Source of the DNA: Candidatus Zixiibacteriota bacterium
GTDB taxonomy: Bacteria > Zixibacteria > MSB-5A5 > DG-27
Direction: 5' to 3'
NCBI GenBank assembly: GCA_030605835.1
Contig: JAUWHO010000027.1
Span: 149,664 to 213,663 of the forward strand
DNA length: 64,000 bases
The notes beneath the pieces were generated by a model. That model was not told the DNA's origin. It was given only the letters and a program-made list of their open reading frames with translations, and did no database searches. A program made the position numbers and the translations under genes. This document shows positions 35,815-44,277 of this stretch, in pieces (positions within the stretch are counted from its first letter, which is position 1; every line of letters starts with the position of its first letter).

Positions 35815-36139
35815 CGCTACTCCGTTAGGATTTATCCGATTCTCTCTTCACAAGTCTATTATCGTCTCCTTCAAGACTTTTCCTAACCGCATCGAAAGGG
35901 AAAGGAGTCAACTCCAAACAGGAGAGAGAACGTATCCATTGGCTTCGTTTTTCAAATTCCAAGTCCTTTCGATAGAAATCTCATTCACCGGGATTTTCAG
36001 AATAATAATAGGTGAATTCCCCTAAGTCAAGAATATTGTAGGCCCTTAAACCGCGTTGGAGGAGGTAATTACGTTGTCCTCGATTGAGAAATCTCGCCGG
36101 CAGTGTATATCTTTTTCAAAGCCAAGATGGCCCCCGATC
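35815..36139. other. AT-rich intergenic spacer
   Basis: About 325 bp upstream of the dienoyl-CoA hydratase-like gene and downstream of the glycosyltransferase. It should hold the promoter of the crotonase set, but no clear box pair could be fixed. No gene seen. Confidence 0.35.
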
Positions 36140-36808
36140 TCACCACCAGAAGCTTCTCCACATCAGTCTCAGGAAACGGCAGGTATCCACAAATCTATTC
36201 ACGTGACTTCTTCCTTTATTGTATATGGAGGGGATGGGGTGAGAGGTTATCTTGAATCCATACCGAGAGGCTTTGAGCAGAACCTCGGTCTCCAGATCGA
36301 ACTTGTCGCAGTCGAGTTTTAAGTTTTCCAGGGCTTTGACCTTCAAGACCCTGAAGCCACACTGGCTGTCCTCCACCAGGCGGTTGCACAGAAGCGAGGT
36401 GACGATGGAGCTGAGGCGATTGCTCAACAGCCGATCGCGGGGCATCGCCTCCGAATCCTTCCGCCGGGAACCGATCACCAGGTCGGCTCCTTCTTTGACC
36501 GCCGTCTCGATCATTGCCGGTATAGTGGATATGTCGTGCTGGAGGTCGGCGTCCATGGTTATAACGTAGTCGTAACCCTTCACGATGGCGTATCTGAAGG
36601 CGGTCTTCAGAGAGGCCCCCTTGCCGAAGTTAGTCTCAAAGGAGATGACGGTTGCTCCCGATTTGCGCGCCACCTCAGCGGTGTCATCGCACGAGCCATC
36701 GTCAACCACCAGAACGGACGAGACCTGAGGTATCTCCTTCAGCTCGGCAATCAGCCGTGCCAGAGTCTTCTCGGCGTTGTAAGCCGGAATGGCGACCAGG
36801 ATTTTCAT
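36140..36808 (-). CDS. Family 2 glycosyltransferase (polyprenol-P-mannose synthase-like)
   Basis: A 222-aa GT-A fold enzyme, soluble or membrane-associated. The nucleotide-sugar binding start 'KILVAIPAYNAEKTLARLI', 'VLVVDDGSCDDTAEVA', 'NFGKGASLKTAFRYA', the metal-binding 'TMDADLQHD' and the acceptor motif 'VIGSRRKD' / 'DSQCGFRVLK' are those of DPM1-type enzymes. These load mannose or glucose onto a polyprenyl phosphate. It lacks the C-terminal membrane helices of GtrB-type relatives. It stands alone between the crotonase set and two small membrane-protein genes, so context gives no pathway. Confidence 0.88.
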   Translation of the reverse strand: MKILVAIPAYNAEKTLARLIAELKEIPQVSSVLVVDDGSCDDTAEVARKSGATVISFETNFGKGASLKTAFRYAIVKGYDYVITMDADLQHDISTIPAMIETAVKEGADLVIGSRRKDSEAMPRDRLLSNRLSSIVTSLLCNRLVEDSQCGFRVLKVKALENLKLDCDKFDLETEVLLKASRYGFKITSHPIPSIYNKGRSHVNRFVDTCRFLRLMWRSFWW

Positions 36809-36889
36809 GATCAGTGCCGGGGTGTTGACTTATTACATCCTGAAGTGACAGCCAGGCAGCCGCAGCGATACGAAATATGGAAGGCAGCT

Positions 36890-37345
36890 TTATTTGAATT
36901 CCAGATAGTCCCGGAATTCTTCCTCCATTTTCGAACGTCGCCCGCTGCCGAACCAACGCAATAACTCATGTTCTTTTTCGTGATACTTGTTGAACTCCTC
37001 GTCGGTCGTGGCGTTCTCTCTCTGCTGTGTGAAAAACTGCAGCTCGTTTGCCTTGCGGTATACCTCGTCCAGCAAATCTCTTCTTCTCTCATCAAAAATG
37101 AACTGTCCCCATTTGATATCACGCTGATATCGAGCGAGGTCTTCTGTCGACACGCGGGTTTGCTGACCAATGTTCTCGATGAATCCCAGCATAGCCTCAA
37201 GGACTTGCCGCCTGAGACCGCTTTGTTGGAATCTCAATCCTTCCTTGGCTGCCTTGGATTGCTTAACTTCCACCCAAACCAGGAAGAGGGTGGCGACGAC
37301 CAGTAGCAGCGTGGCGGTGGCAATGACAATCTGGATTGTTTCCAT
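36890..37345 (-). CDS. Small membrane-anchored protein of unknown function
   Basis: A 151-aa protein with one N-terminal membrane helix ('IVIATATLLLVVATLFLVWVEV') and a charged, largely helical cytoplasmic part ('RFQQSGLRRQVLEAMLGFIENI', 'YRKANELQFFTQQRENATTDEEFNKYHEKEHELLRWFG'). The layout resembles DUF4760-type proteins, but I do not recognise the family with confidence. It follows another small membrane protein by about 40 bp in the same direction. The pair lies directly downstream of tRNA-Pro, a common insertion site. Confidence 0.6.
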   Translation of the reverse strand: METIQIVIATATLLLVVATLFLVWVEVKQSKAAKEGLRFQQSGLRRQVLEAMLGFIENIGQQTRVSTEDLARYQRDIKWGQFIFDERRRDLLDEVYRKANELQFFTQQRENATTDEEFNKYHEKEHELLRWFGSGRRSKMEEEFRDYLEFK

Positions 37346-37386
37346 GGCTTTAATGATTACCCCCTGAAGTTAACGAAGTTGTCGAG

Positions 37387-38028
37387 TCAGCAAAATCCAT
37401 TGGATGGACGAACTCCTTCACGTTTCTGCTTTGTTTTCTGGGCGCCTGTGGGTCCTGGCAGATTGAGTTTGTTTAGACCAGTCCTTACCAGGTCTTGGTG
37501 GCACTTAACAAGCTCGTCACCAAGTTTAAGTAGATTCTGAGAAACAGAGTAGAAAAGCTCGGGGTCCTGCGTCGGCAACTTGCCAGGGACTTTTCTCGCT
37601 ACGTCTGAAGACATTTCAGTCTTATCATATAGAAAATCCAGAAATTCTGTTGCGACCGCTAAGAGCCTTCTGCGCTTTTTCTCAAGGTCTCTGTCTCGGA
37701 ACTCATGTTGCGCATTGATCCAGAGCACCGTAAACTCATTAAGTTTACCTAGCTTGCGTACATCGATCGTTGCGTTCCCACCATAATCATCTAAATGCTG
37801 AATGATCCCACGATAAGGAAGCTCTCTGAGGAAAGCTTCAAACAATGGCAAGTCCGGATTAGTCTCGGAGACCCGTGCCTCGGACCGGGCCTCCGCGATT
37901 AGCAGGATGATCAGCATGGCTAGCGAGGTCAGGAACGTCGTCACTGGCCCCCAACCCGGCGATTTAAGGCACCAAACCGCGGCTGTGCAGAGTGCAAGAA
38001 CAAGCACAAGTTTGGCCAGCTTCCTCAT
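37387..38028 (-). CDS. Two-helix membrane protein of unknown function
   Basis: A 213-aa protein that starts with two adjacent membrane helices ('LAKLVLVLALCTAAVWCL' and 'VTTFLTSLAMLIILLIAEAR'). A hydrophilic helical domain follows ('NEFTVLWINAQHEFRDRDLEKKRRRLLAVATEFLDFLYDKTEMSS') with a basic C-terminus ('GAQKTKQKREGVRP'). Two N-terminal helices followed by a helical cytoplasmic domain recall small effector-like proteins of defence islands, but nothing specific supports that. The frame is long and well formed, and precedes the 151-aa membrane protein. Confidence 0.6.
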   Translation of the reverse strand: MRKLAKLVLVLALCTAAVWCLKSPGWGPVTTFLTSLAMLIILLIAEARSEARVSETNPDLPLFEAFLRELPYRGIIQHLDDYGGNATIDVRKLGKLNEFTVLWINAQHEFRDRDLEKKRRRLLAVATEFLDFLYDKTEMSSDVARKVPGKLPTQDPELFYSVSQNLLKLGDELVKCHQDLVRTGLNKLNLPGPTGAQKTKQKREGVRPSNGFC

Positions 38029-38187
38029 CCGTCATCCTGCCTCTCAAGCTTGCCTGCCCAGGTTAGAAAACATTGGTCAGTGGGTATTGTCAACGCGTTT
38101 TGGATAGTGACAATTCAGTGGCAAGTCATTTAGCCCCTTCTGGGGAACCCGCTACTGGCAACGCTTCAGACCTACTGAAAAACAATT

Positions 38188-38265
38188 TGGTCGGGGCGAG
38201 CCGATTTGAACGGCCGACCCCTTGCACCCCAAGCAAGTGCGCTAACCAGACTGCGCCACGCCCCG
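38188..38265 (-). tRNA. tRNA-Pro (anticodon GGG)
   Basis: On the minus strand the cloverleaf begins CGGGGCG and ends CGCCCCG-A-CCA, with the CCA encoded. The D arm has 'GGCGCAGTCTGGTTAGCGC', the anticodon arm is CTTGC-TTGGGGT-GCAAG (anticodon GGG), and the T arm is GGCCGTTCAAATCGGCT. It follows the merR-like gene by 36 bp, so it is probably part of the xseA-merR transcript. Confidence 0.95.
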
Positions 38266-38301
38266 ACCGTGTTTCTAAGATACTTTATCGGGATCAAAAT
38301 C

Positions 38302-38628
38302 TCAAGAGAAAAGTCCTAAAAGCTCGTTTAGTTCCTTTTTGAGCTGCTCTATAAGACCTTTTGCAGTTAGCTCTGCCTTTTCTTCCTTAGACGCATCTTT
38401 CAGCTGGCTGCGAGCCCCCTCGATGGTGAATCCCTTCTCGTAGAGAAGCTGCTTGATGCGGTAGATGGTCTGGATGTCTTTAGGCTGATAGGTGCGGTTG
38501 CCGCCGCGGCTCTTCTTGGGCTTCAGCTGGGGGAACTCCTTCTCCCAGAAACGCAAAACGTGCGGCTCCAGCTTGGCTAGCTCCGCCACCTCGCTGATGG
38601 AGTAATACAGTTTCTTAGCTTTTGCCAT
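38302..38628 (-). CDS. MerR-family transcriptional regulator
   Basis: A 108-aa protein with a complete winged-helix MerR DNA-binding domain: 'YYSISEVAELAKLEPHVLRFWEKEFPQLKPKKSRGGNRTYQPKDIQTIYRIKQLLYEKGFTIEGAR'. A short helical tail follows and there is no effector domain or metal-binding cysteines. Small MerR proteins of exactly this type ('HVLRFWEKEFPxLxPxxxxxGxRxY') are often found next to pheT or tRNA genes. It starts 12 bp after the xseA stop and precedes tRNA-Pro. The ligand and target genes are unknown. Confidence 0.9.
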   Translation of the reverse strand: MAKAKKLYYSISEVAELAKLEPHVLRFWEKEFPQLKPKKSRGGNRTYQPKDIQTIYRIKQLLYEKGFTIEGARSQLKDASKEEKAELTAKGLIEQLKKELNELLGLFS

Positions 38629-38640
38629 CCTTGCTAGACC

Positions 38641-39873
38641 TCACTTGTTTTTGCTCTCCGGCGGATCTGCGGCCGCTTTTCTCAACTCCTCAACCGAGGC
38701 CAAGGCTCCCCCGCGGTGGAGCAGGATCTCCACGCGGTCTTTGGGCGAGAGTTGAGAGACGTCTTTCACCACCTCCCTTTCCGGGAGTTTGAAACATATG
38801 GAATAGCCGCGCTCCAGAATCGCTCTCGGCGAGAGAGCGGACAACTTCTCCGAACTCATCATCAGGAGATTTCTCTTATCGTGGATGACCCTTCCGAAGG
38901 CGGCACTTAGGTTTTCCTGTAAGTTCATCAGCTGCCGTTGCCTGGAATCCAACATCTCCAGGAAGCGCCGGAAACCGTAGCTCTCCCTCAGATAGTCGAG
39001 ACGTTGCCCAAGTTCGGCCAACTGTCCTTGCATAAGATTGGCCATACTTGCGTGCAAGTCAACAATGTTTCGCATAAGTTCGGTTCTGTCCGGGACCGCA
39101 AGTTCAGCCGCTGCCGAAGGAGTGGGAGCGCGGAGGTCACTGGCAAAATCACTGATGGTGAAGTCGATCTCGTGTCCTACTGCAGAGACTATTGGAATCT
39201 CTGAAGAGAAGATTGCCTGCGCCACTTTCTCCTCGTTAAAAGCCCAGAGGTCTTCGATAGAACCACCGCCACGTCCGACAATTATCAAATCGACCTCACC
39301 GCATTCGTTAAACTCCTCGATTGCCGAGACGATGTCTTCAGCCGCACCTTCCCCCTGAACCAGTGTCGGTCGGAGGATTATCTCTACCGGCGGGAATCGC
39401 CTCTGGATGATGCTCACAATATCCCTTATGGCAGCGCCGGTTGGGGAGGTCACAACCCCGATTGTTTCCGGATATCTGGGAAGGGGTTTTTTGAACTCCT
39501 CGGAGAAGAGGCCCTCTTCGAACAGTTTTCTCTTGAGCTCCTGGAATTCTATTTCTAATCTTCCGACTCCTACCGGTTGAATGGTAGCAACGACTAACTG
39601 ATACTGTCCGGCCCTCTCGAATACTGTCAGATTGCCGCAGGCGATAACATGTAGCCCATCTTTCAACTCCACCGGCAACCTCCCCGATTGCCACCTCCAG
39701 AGGACACATCGCAGTTGGGATTCGGAGTCCTTCAGGGAGAAATAACGGTGACCGGAGGAGTGCAGCTTGTAGTTGGAGATTTCCCCCTCCACCCAGATTG
39801 CGGGGAAACCGCTCTCTAAGGTGAGCTTAATTTCTCTGGTCAGCTCCGAAACGGTATATATCTTCGTTTCCAT
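38641..39873 (-). CDS. xseA: Exodeoxyribonuclease VII large subunit
   Basis: A 410-aa catalytic subunit of exonuclease VII, which degrades single-stranded DNA in both directions. The N-terminal OB fold ('YTVSELTREIKLTLESGFPAIWVEGEISNYKLHSSGHRYFSLKDSESQL') and the catalytic core ('IGVVTSPTGAAIRDIVSIIQRRFP', 'DLIIVGRGGGSIEDLWAFNEE', 'PIVSAVGHEIDFTISDFASDLRAPTPSAAAELAVP') are intact. A coiled-coil region and a short C-terminal fold follow. The small subunit xseB, usually the next gene, is absent; a merR-like gene takes its place. It lies downstream of folD, with palindromic repeats between. Confidence 0.95.
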   Translation of the reverse strand: METKIYTVSELTREIKLTLESGFPAIWVEGEISNYKLHSSGHRYFSLKDSESQLRCVLWRWQSGRLPVELKDGLHVIACGNLTVFERAGQYQLVVATIQPVGVGRLEIEFQELKRKLFEEGLFSEEFKKPLPRYPETIGVVTSPTGAAIRDIVSIIQRRFPPVEIILRPTLVQGEGAAEDIVSAIEEFNECGEVDLIIVGRGGGSIEDLWAFNEEKVAQAIFSSEIPIVSAVGHEIDFTISDFASDLRAPTPSAAAELAVPDRTELMRNIVDLHASMANLMQGQLAELGQRLDYLRESYGFRRFLEMLDSRQRQLMNLQENLSAAFGRVIHDKRNLLMMSSEKLSALSPRAILERGYSICFKLPEREVVKDVSQLSPKDRVEILLHRGGALASVEELRKAAADPPESKNK

Positions 39874-40033
39874 TTTTCATTGGAATCCCAAGGTTGGGAC
39901 AACCTTGGCTACGAACTATCACGATTCAAGGTTGGGACAACCTTGGCTACTACCATTTGCCGTTCAACTGAGAATCCCAAGGTTGAGACAGTTCCAAGGT
40001 TGAGACAACCTTGGCTACCTAACTACCTAACCA
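39874..40033. repeat. Short palindromic repeat array D between xseA and folD
   Basis: Three copies of a CCAAGGTTG-GGA-CAACCTTGG-type unit (about 39888-39908, 39926-39947 and 39993-40015) plus a half unit near 39975, separated by 17-50 nt. The second position varies (GGGACA/GAGACA). The core TTGAGACAA is the same as in blocks A and B. The hairpins sit inside what is otherwise a compact operon. Confidence 0.85.
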
Positions 40034-40915
40034 CTAACCAACCTGGATTTCGACCGCTTTCACGGTGTTGGAAAGGAGCATGGCGATGGTCATCGGACCC
40101 ACCCCGCCGGGAACTGGAGTCACGGCGCCGGCGACGGGATAGATGGAATCGAAATCGACATCCCCGGTCAGGCGGTAACCCTTTTCGCTCCCCGGATCCG
40201 GAACCCGATTAGTACCGACGTCGACAAGCACCGCTCCGGGCTTGATCATATCGCCCCCTATCATTTCGGGAACACCCATGGCGCAGATGAGTATATCCGC
40301 AATTTTGGTGAAGGAGCTCAAATCTTGCGTTCCGGTGTGACAGAGAGTGACGGTGGCATTGGCACCTTTCTGCTTCTGTGCTAACATGACCGCTAAAGGT
40401 CTGCCGACGATGTTGCCCCTTCCCAGGATGACGACATGTTTCCCCTCCGGAGGGTTGCCAGAGCGGTTCAAAAGCTCGATTATCCCTAAGGGGGTCGCTG
40501 GCAAAAAGGTAGGCTTACCGATCAGCATCCGGCCAATATTTTCGGGGTGGAAGCCATCCACATCCTTTGCGGGGTCGATTTTGAGGTTGACTTCAAACTC
40601 ATCCAGCCCCTTCGGGAGTGGGAATTGGACCAGGATGCCGTGAATATCGCCTCGATGATTTAACTCTTCAACCTTGTCGATCAGCTCCGATTGGGAAGGG
40701 TCTTCCGGGAACTTTATAACCTCGGAATGGATGCCCAATTTCTGGCAGGCCTTAGCTTTCATATTAACGTATATCCTGGAGGCGGGGTTTTCGCCCACCA
40801 GGACGGCTACCAAACCGGGGATTATGCCCTTAGATCGATAGCTGTCGACCTTCCCCTTCAGTTCGGTCCTTATTCCCTCGGCGATTTTTTTGCCATCGAT
40901 GACCGTTGCCGGCAT
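40034..40915 (-). CDS. folD: Bifunctional methylenetetrahydrofolate dehydrogenase/cyclohydrolase
   Basis: A 293-aa FolD that oxidises 5,10-methylene-THF to methenyl-THF and hydrolyses it to 10-formyl-THF in the cytoplasm. Visible motifs: 'LVAVLVGENPASRIYVNMKAKACQKLGI' with the catalytic Lys, 'GILVQFPLPKGLDE', 'DVDGFHPENIGRM', 'PATPLGIIELL', the NADP loop 'VVILGRGNIVGRPLAVML' and 'VTPVPGGVGPMTIAML'. Length is standard. It begins 3 bp after the ymdB stop, so the two are co-transcribed. Confidence 0.96.
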   Translation of the reverse strand: MPATVIDGKKIAEGIRTELKGKVDSYRSKGIIPGLVAVLVGENPASRIYVNMKAKACQKLGIHSEVIKFPEDPSQSELIDKVEELNHRGDIHGILVQFPLPKGLDEFEVNLKIDPAKDVDGFHPENIGRMLIGKPTFLPATPLGIIELLNRSGNPPEGKHVVILGRGNIVGRPLAVMLAQKQKGANATVTLCHTGTQDLSSFTKIADILICAMGVPEMIGGDMIKPGAVLVDVGTNRVPDPGSEKGYRLTGDVDFDSIYPVAGAVTPVPGGVGPMTIAMLLSNTVKAVEIQVG

Positions 40916-40918
40916 AAG

Positions 40919-41812
40919 CTATCTCCTCATCGGCAGGTCGATTCGGAGCCGTTCGATATTCGTGGCTTTACCGCTTAGGCTGTTCACTGTGACCATCGCC
41001 CCGCAGAATTTGACATCCCCCTCGGCGACCGGGAAGCGTTTGTGCAGACCGGTGAGGAAGCGATACAGGGCGACCTCTTTCTCCATGCCGATGACCGATT
41101 CGTGTGGCCCGGTCATGCCGGCGTCGGTGATGAAGGCAGTCCCACCTGGCAGGATTTTCTCGTCGGCAGATTGAACATGGGTGTGGGTGCCGATGACTGC
41201 TGAAACCTGACCATCTAAATACCAGCCCATGGCCTGCTTCTCGGAGGTGGCCTCGGCGTGGAAATCGACGATGATGATATTCGTCTCCTTGCGGAGAAGC
41301 TCGACCTCCTTGCGTGCAACGGTGAAGGGGCAGTCCAGTGGTTGCATATAGACGCGACCCTGGAGATTTAAGACCCCGATTTTTCTACCCGACTCTAAGG
41401 TGAACACCTTGGAGCCGAAACCGGGGACTGCAGGGGGGTAGTTGGCCGGGCGCAGTAGATTCTCTTCCCTCGCCAGATAGTTGTGTGATTCCTTGCGGTC
41501 CCAGAGGTGATTACCGCTGGTGAAACAATTGACACCATAAGAAAAGATAGTGCTGGCGATCTCCTCAGTGAGGCCGAAACCTCCGGCGGCATTCTCGACG
41601 TTGCAGATGGAGAAATCGAAGGGCCTCTCCCTCTCCAGATAGGGCATAATCTGAGACAGCGCCCAGCGACCGGGCTTGCCAATGACATCGCCGATGAAAA
41701 GGACTTTAATGTGGGGGGCTGAGTCGGAGATCTTCAAGATAGCTTGCCCGCATTCCTTGCCATCACTGAGAGTATGGCATTCTTTACAACTTCTCCCAGG
41801 TTTCTCTGTCAA
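40919..41812 (-). CDS. ymdB: YmdB-family metallophosphoesterase
   Basis: A member of the TIGR00282/YmdB calcineurin-like phosphodiesterases, which hydrolyse 2',3'-cyclic nucleotides and act with RNase Y. Metal and phosphate ligands are visible in 'VLFIGDVIGKPGR', 'VENAAGGFGLTEE', 'TSGNHLWDRKE', 'IIVDFHAEATSEK' and 'SAVIGTHTHVQSADEKIL'. The first ~35 residues of the ORF ('MTEKPGRSCKECHTL…') are not family sequence and come from overlap with hicA. The real start is uncertain, perhaps TTG at 41737 (272 aa). In many genomes ymdB directly follows rny; here a hicBA module and a DUF2283 relic separate them. It precedes folD by 3 bp. Confidence 0.92.
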   Translation of the reverse strand: MTEKPGRSCKECHTLSDGKECGQAILKISDSAPHIKVLFIGDVIGKPGRWALSQIMPYLERERPFDFSICNVENAAGGFGLTEEIASTIFSYGVNCFTSGNHLWDRKESHNYLAREENLLRPANYPPAVPGFGSKVFTLESGRKIGVLNLQGRVYMQPLDCPFTVARKEVELLRKETNIIIVDFHAEATSEKQAMGWYLDGQVSAVIGTHTHVQSADEKILPGGTAFITDAGMTGPHESVIGMEKEVALYRFLTGLHKRFPVAEGDVKFCGAMVTVNSLSGKATNIERLRIDLPMRR

Positions 41813-42002
41813 TCCTTGCCTGCTTCAGAATTCTTGAGAGTAATTCCTTCCCGATGTCACTTTGATGTGGATTGGGGACTCGTAGGGTGATTTCCTCTTT
41901 GAGCATGAATTGGTGTTTTCCGCCCGAAAAAGGGCCTTCGAAGCCAAGCTGTTTCAAATAGCGGATAAGCTCCTTGCGCTTTATAGCGCCGAAGCGAGGC
42001 AT
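41784..42002 (-). CDS. hicA: HicA-like toxin (mRNA interferase)
   Basis: A 72-aa protein with the HicA double-stranded-RNA-binding fold: 'IKRKELIRYLKQLGFEGPFSGGKHQFMLKEEITLRVPNPHQSDIGKELLSRILKQARI'. The catalytic His is the one in 'GGKHQFM'. HicA cleaves mRNA in a ribosome-independent way and is neutralised by HicB. Its ATG overlaps the stop codon of hicB by one base (TGATG), so it is translationally coupled behind the antitoxin, the reverse of the most common order. It also overlaps the annotated start of ymdB by 29 bp. Confidence 0.9.
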   Translation of the reverse strand: MPRFGAIKRKELIRYLKQLGFEGPFSGGKHQFMLKEEITLRVPNPHQSDIGKELLSRILKQARIDRETWEKL

Positions 42003-42244
42003 CAGACCGCTTCCTTGATCTTCAGCTCAATTCCCTCCACAACGGGCAGAGGTAGACTGCGAGAAATCTTGAACAGAATCCACTCCTCTAAAACCTCTTC
42101 TAACTCCTCGCGGCAAGCCTCCAGAGTAGCAGAGTTGGCATAAACACCCTCGAACCCCGGTATCTCGCCGTAGAATGTCCTGTCATCGGGAAGGATCTCA
42201 TACTTGGCTTTTCTCATCGCTGCCTGAATGTATTTGCTTAACAT
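42002..42244 (-). CDS. hicB: HicB-like antitoxin
   Basis: An 80-aa protein with the partial RNase-H-like HicB fold: 'AKYEILPDDRTFYGEIPGFEGVYANSATLEACREELEEVLEEWILFKISRSLPLPVVEGIEL'. It lacks the C-terminal DNA-binding helix-turn-helix of long HicB proteins, so autorepression would need another mechanism. It binds and blocks HicA. It is located upstream of and coupled to hicA, between rny and ymdB. Confidence 0.88.
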   Translation of the reverse strand: MLSKYIQAAMRKAKYEILPDDRTFYGEIPGFEGVYANSATLEACREELEEVLEEWILFKISRSLPLPVVEGIELKIKEAV

Positions 42245-42294
42245 TTTATCTTCCTCAGGACTTAAATCTTGTCAGTTAACTGGAATGTATCGTG

Positions 42295-42318
42295 CCGTCA
42301 GGTGGTAACACCTGACGG
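42295..42318. repeat. Palindrome CCGTCAGGTG-GTAA-CACCTGACGG
   Basis: A perfect 10-bp inverted repeat with a 4-nt loop between the hicBA module and the DUF2283 relic. It shares the 'CACCTGACGG' arm with block B near 9110. A second GC-rich inverted unit (gtcggGACgaaaGTCccgg) follows immediately at about 42325-42343. Confidence 0.7.
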
Positions 42319-42356
42319 AAGACTGTCGGGACGAAAGTCCCGGCAGCATTGTAATC

Positions 42357-42545
42357 TCACTGTCTCTTACCTCGCATTGCCCCAAGAGTTCTTTGCCTGA
42401 CACCGGTAATTGTGATGCCAACTACATCTTTTGTCTTCTCCTCATACCGAATAATCACCCCATCACCAACATCCTGTCCGAGAGCTTCCTGGGGTTCTCC
42501 TATGCTGATGTACAGGACATCGGCCTCCTCATCATAGTCCCCAGC
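42357..42545 (-). pseudogene. DUF2283 remnant without start codon
   Basis: On the minus strand the frame reads 'YDEEADVLYISIGEPQEALG', 'VGDGVIIRYEEKTKDVVGIT' and 'ITGVRQRTLGAMRGKRQ', which is the DUF2283 family pattern (YDxEADxLYI…GDGVIVRYDE…VVGIEI). A TAA directly precedes it and no ATG, GTG or TTG is available in frame, so the usual 'MKIxYDEEAD' start has been lost. DUF2283 genes often accompany toxin-like partners. It was missed by the ORF track. Confidence 0.7.
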
Positions 42546-42605
42546 TTAGATTTTCCTTTCTTTCCAATATCTTCAAGGTCTCCATAGTTCTCTCTGACAG
42601 ATAGT

Positions 42606-44162
42606 TTATTTCGCGTAATCCACCGCCCGGGTCTCTCGGATTACGGTCACCTTGATCTGGCCGGGGTATTCTAACTCAGATTCGATCTTCTTGGCGATTT
42701 CGGCGGCGAGCTCGCCTGCACGTAAGTCATCAATCTGGCCTGCCTCCACCATTACCCGCAGCTCCCTGCCGGCCTGAATGGCGTAAGCCTTCCCCACCCC
42801 CTTGAAGGAGTCCGCCATCCCCTCTAACTTCTCCACTCGTTTAATATACCCCTCCAAGGTCTCCCGGCGCGCCCCCGGACGAGCCCCGGAGACGGCATCA
42901 GCGGCTTGCACCAGCACCGAATAGGGAGTCTCCTGAACGATGTCCTCGTGATGGCTGGCGATGGCATTTACCACAATCGGATGCTCCCCGTGTTTCTGGG
43001 CGCTTGTGGCTCCAATCTGCGTGTGGGTTCCCTCGGTGTCGCGGTCGACGGCCTTGCCGATGTCGTGCAGAAGCCCGGATCTCTTGGCCAGGGTGGCGTC
43101 CAAACCGAGCTCCGCGGCCATGATTCCCGAGAGAAAGGCGACCTCTTTGCTGTGTTGAAGGACGTTCTGTCCGTAGCTGGAGCGGAAGTTCAATTTCCCC
43201 AGAAGCTTCACCAATTCCGGGTGAACCCCGTGAATGCCGACGTCGAAACAGGCCTGTTCCCCGGTCTCCCGAATGATCACCTCCATCTCCTTTTCGGCTT
43301 TGGCCACCACCTCTTCTATCCGGGCGGGATGAATCCGACCGTCAACTATCAGCTTCTCCAGCGCCATGCGGGCGACTTCTCTCCTGATGGGGTCGTATCC
43401 GGATAGAATCACCGCCTCCGGAGTATCGTCGACGATGACGTCTATGCCGGTGGCGGTCTCGAAGCTGCGGATATTTCTCCCTTCCCGACCGATGATCCGC
43501 CCCTTCATCTCGTCCGAGGGCAGATTCACTACCGACACCGTAGATTCGACGGTGTGGTCGGCAGCGCAGCGCTGGATGGCAGAGATGACGATGTTTTTGG
43601 CTTCCTTCTCGGCGGTCTCCAAGGCTTTGTCCTTTATGTCCTTGATCATCTGGGCGGCTTGCTGCCGGGCTTGACTTTCCAAGTTCTGCAGAAGCAGGTT
43701 TTTCGCCTCCTCCGGGGTCATGCCGGAAATTCTCTCCAACTGTTGATTCTCTTCGCTCAGTAGTCGCTCCAGCTCCGCATCCCGAGTCTTTAAGTTCCTC
43801 TCCCAGTTTTTGAGGTGTTTCTCCCTGGAGAGGGTCTCCCGCTCCTTTTTGTTGAGGATGTCGACTTTGCGGTCGAGGCTGCTCTCCCGATTTTGAAGCC
43901 GTTTCTCCGTCTTTTGGAATTCCTGTCGTTTGCTCTGGAGCTCACGTTCTATATTGGCCTTGGCTTTATACCACTCATCTTTGGCCTCCAGGAGGGCCTC
44001 CTTCTTTTTGATCTGAGCCTCCTTTTCAGCCTCCTTTATGATCTTGGCGGCAAGCTCCTCCGCCTTGGCGAGCTTGGAGGCTCCGATTTTTCCCCTGATG
44101 GCCAAGCCAAGAAGAAACGCGATCACAAATGCGGTCGCCGCAATTGCTATTGTTATTTCCAT
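42606..44162 (-). CDS. rny: Ribonuclease Y
   Basis: A membrane-anchored endoribonuclease that initiates mRNA decay. The start at 44162 (not 44210) directly precedes the anchor '[20 protein letters not shown]' and has a GGAGG site 7 nt upstream, giving 518 aa, the usual size. Order: anchor; long coiled coil to about residue 190; KH domain ('[49 protein letters not shown]'); HD phosphohydrolase domain with '[19 protein letters not shown]', metal-binding '[10 protein letters not shown]' and 'AIASHHED'; C-terminal domain. It follows zapA by about 115 bp and is normally followed by ymdB. Confidence 0.96.
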   Translation of the reverse strand: MEITIAIAATAFVIAFLLGLAIRGKIGASKLAKAEELAAKIIKEAEKEAQIKKKEALLEAKDEWYKAKANIERELQSKRQEFQKTEKRLQNRESSLDRKVDILNKKERETLSREKHLKNWERNLKTRDAELERLLSEENQQLERISGMTPEEAKNLLLQNLESQARQQAAQMIKDIKDKALETAEKEAKNIVISAIQRCAADHTVESTVSVVNLPSDEMKGRIIGREGRNIRSFETATGIDVIVDDTPEAVILSGYDPIRREVARMALEKLIVDGRIHPARIEEVVAKAEKEMEVIIRETGEQACFDVGIHGVHPELVKLLGKLNFRSSYGQNVLQHSKEVAFLSGIMAAELGLDATLAKRSGLLHDIGKAVDRDTEGTHTQIGATSAQKHGEHPIVVNAIASHHEDIVQETPYSVLVQAADAVSGARPGARRETLEGYIKRVEKLEGMADSFKGVGKAYAIQAGRELRVMVEAGQIDDLRAGELAAEIAKKIESELEYPGQIKVTVIRETRAVDYAK

Positions 44163-44277
44163 CTTATCCTCCCGGCGACGGGTGAGGGATAGAACCGAGG
44201 TTTGAGACAATTGGGGGAGGTTTCTGCGGGCCCGGGCTGGTCACCGGGACTCTGCCGGACAGGGGGGCTTAGAGCTT

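Noticed and set aside
38629-38640. xseB small subunit after xseA
   Set aside because: Only 12 bp separate xseA from the merR-like gene, and no ~70-aa coiled-coil ORF fits anywhere nearby.
39880-40020. CRISPR array at the AAGGTTGGGACAACCTTGG repeats
   Set aside because: There are only three to four copies, spacings are unequal (about 17-50 nt), each unit is a perfect palindrome, and no cas genes are present. This is the intergenic palindrome family.
44163-44277. 6S RNA in the zapA-rny spacer
   Set aside because: The spacer is only about 115 nt and shows no long central-bubble hairpin of the 6S type.
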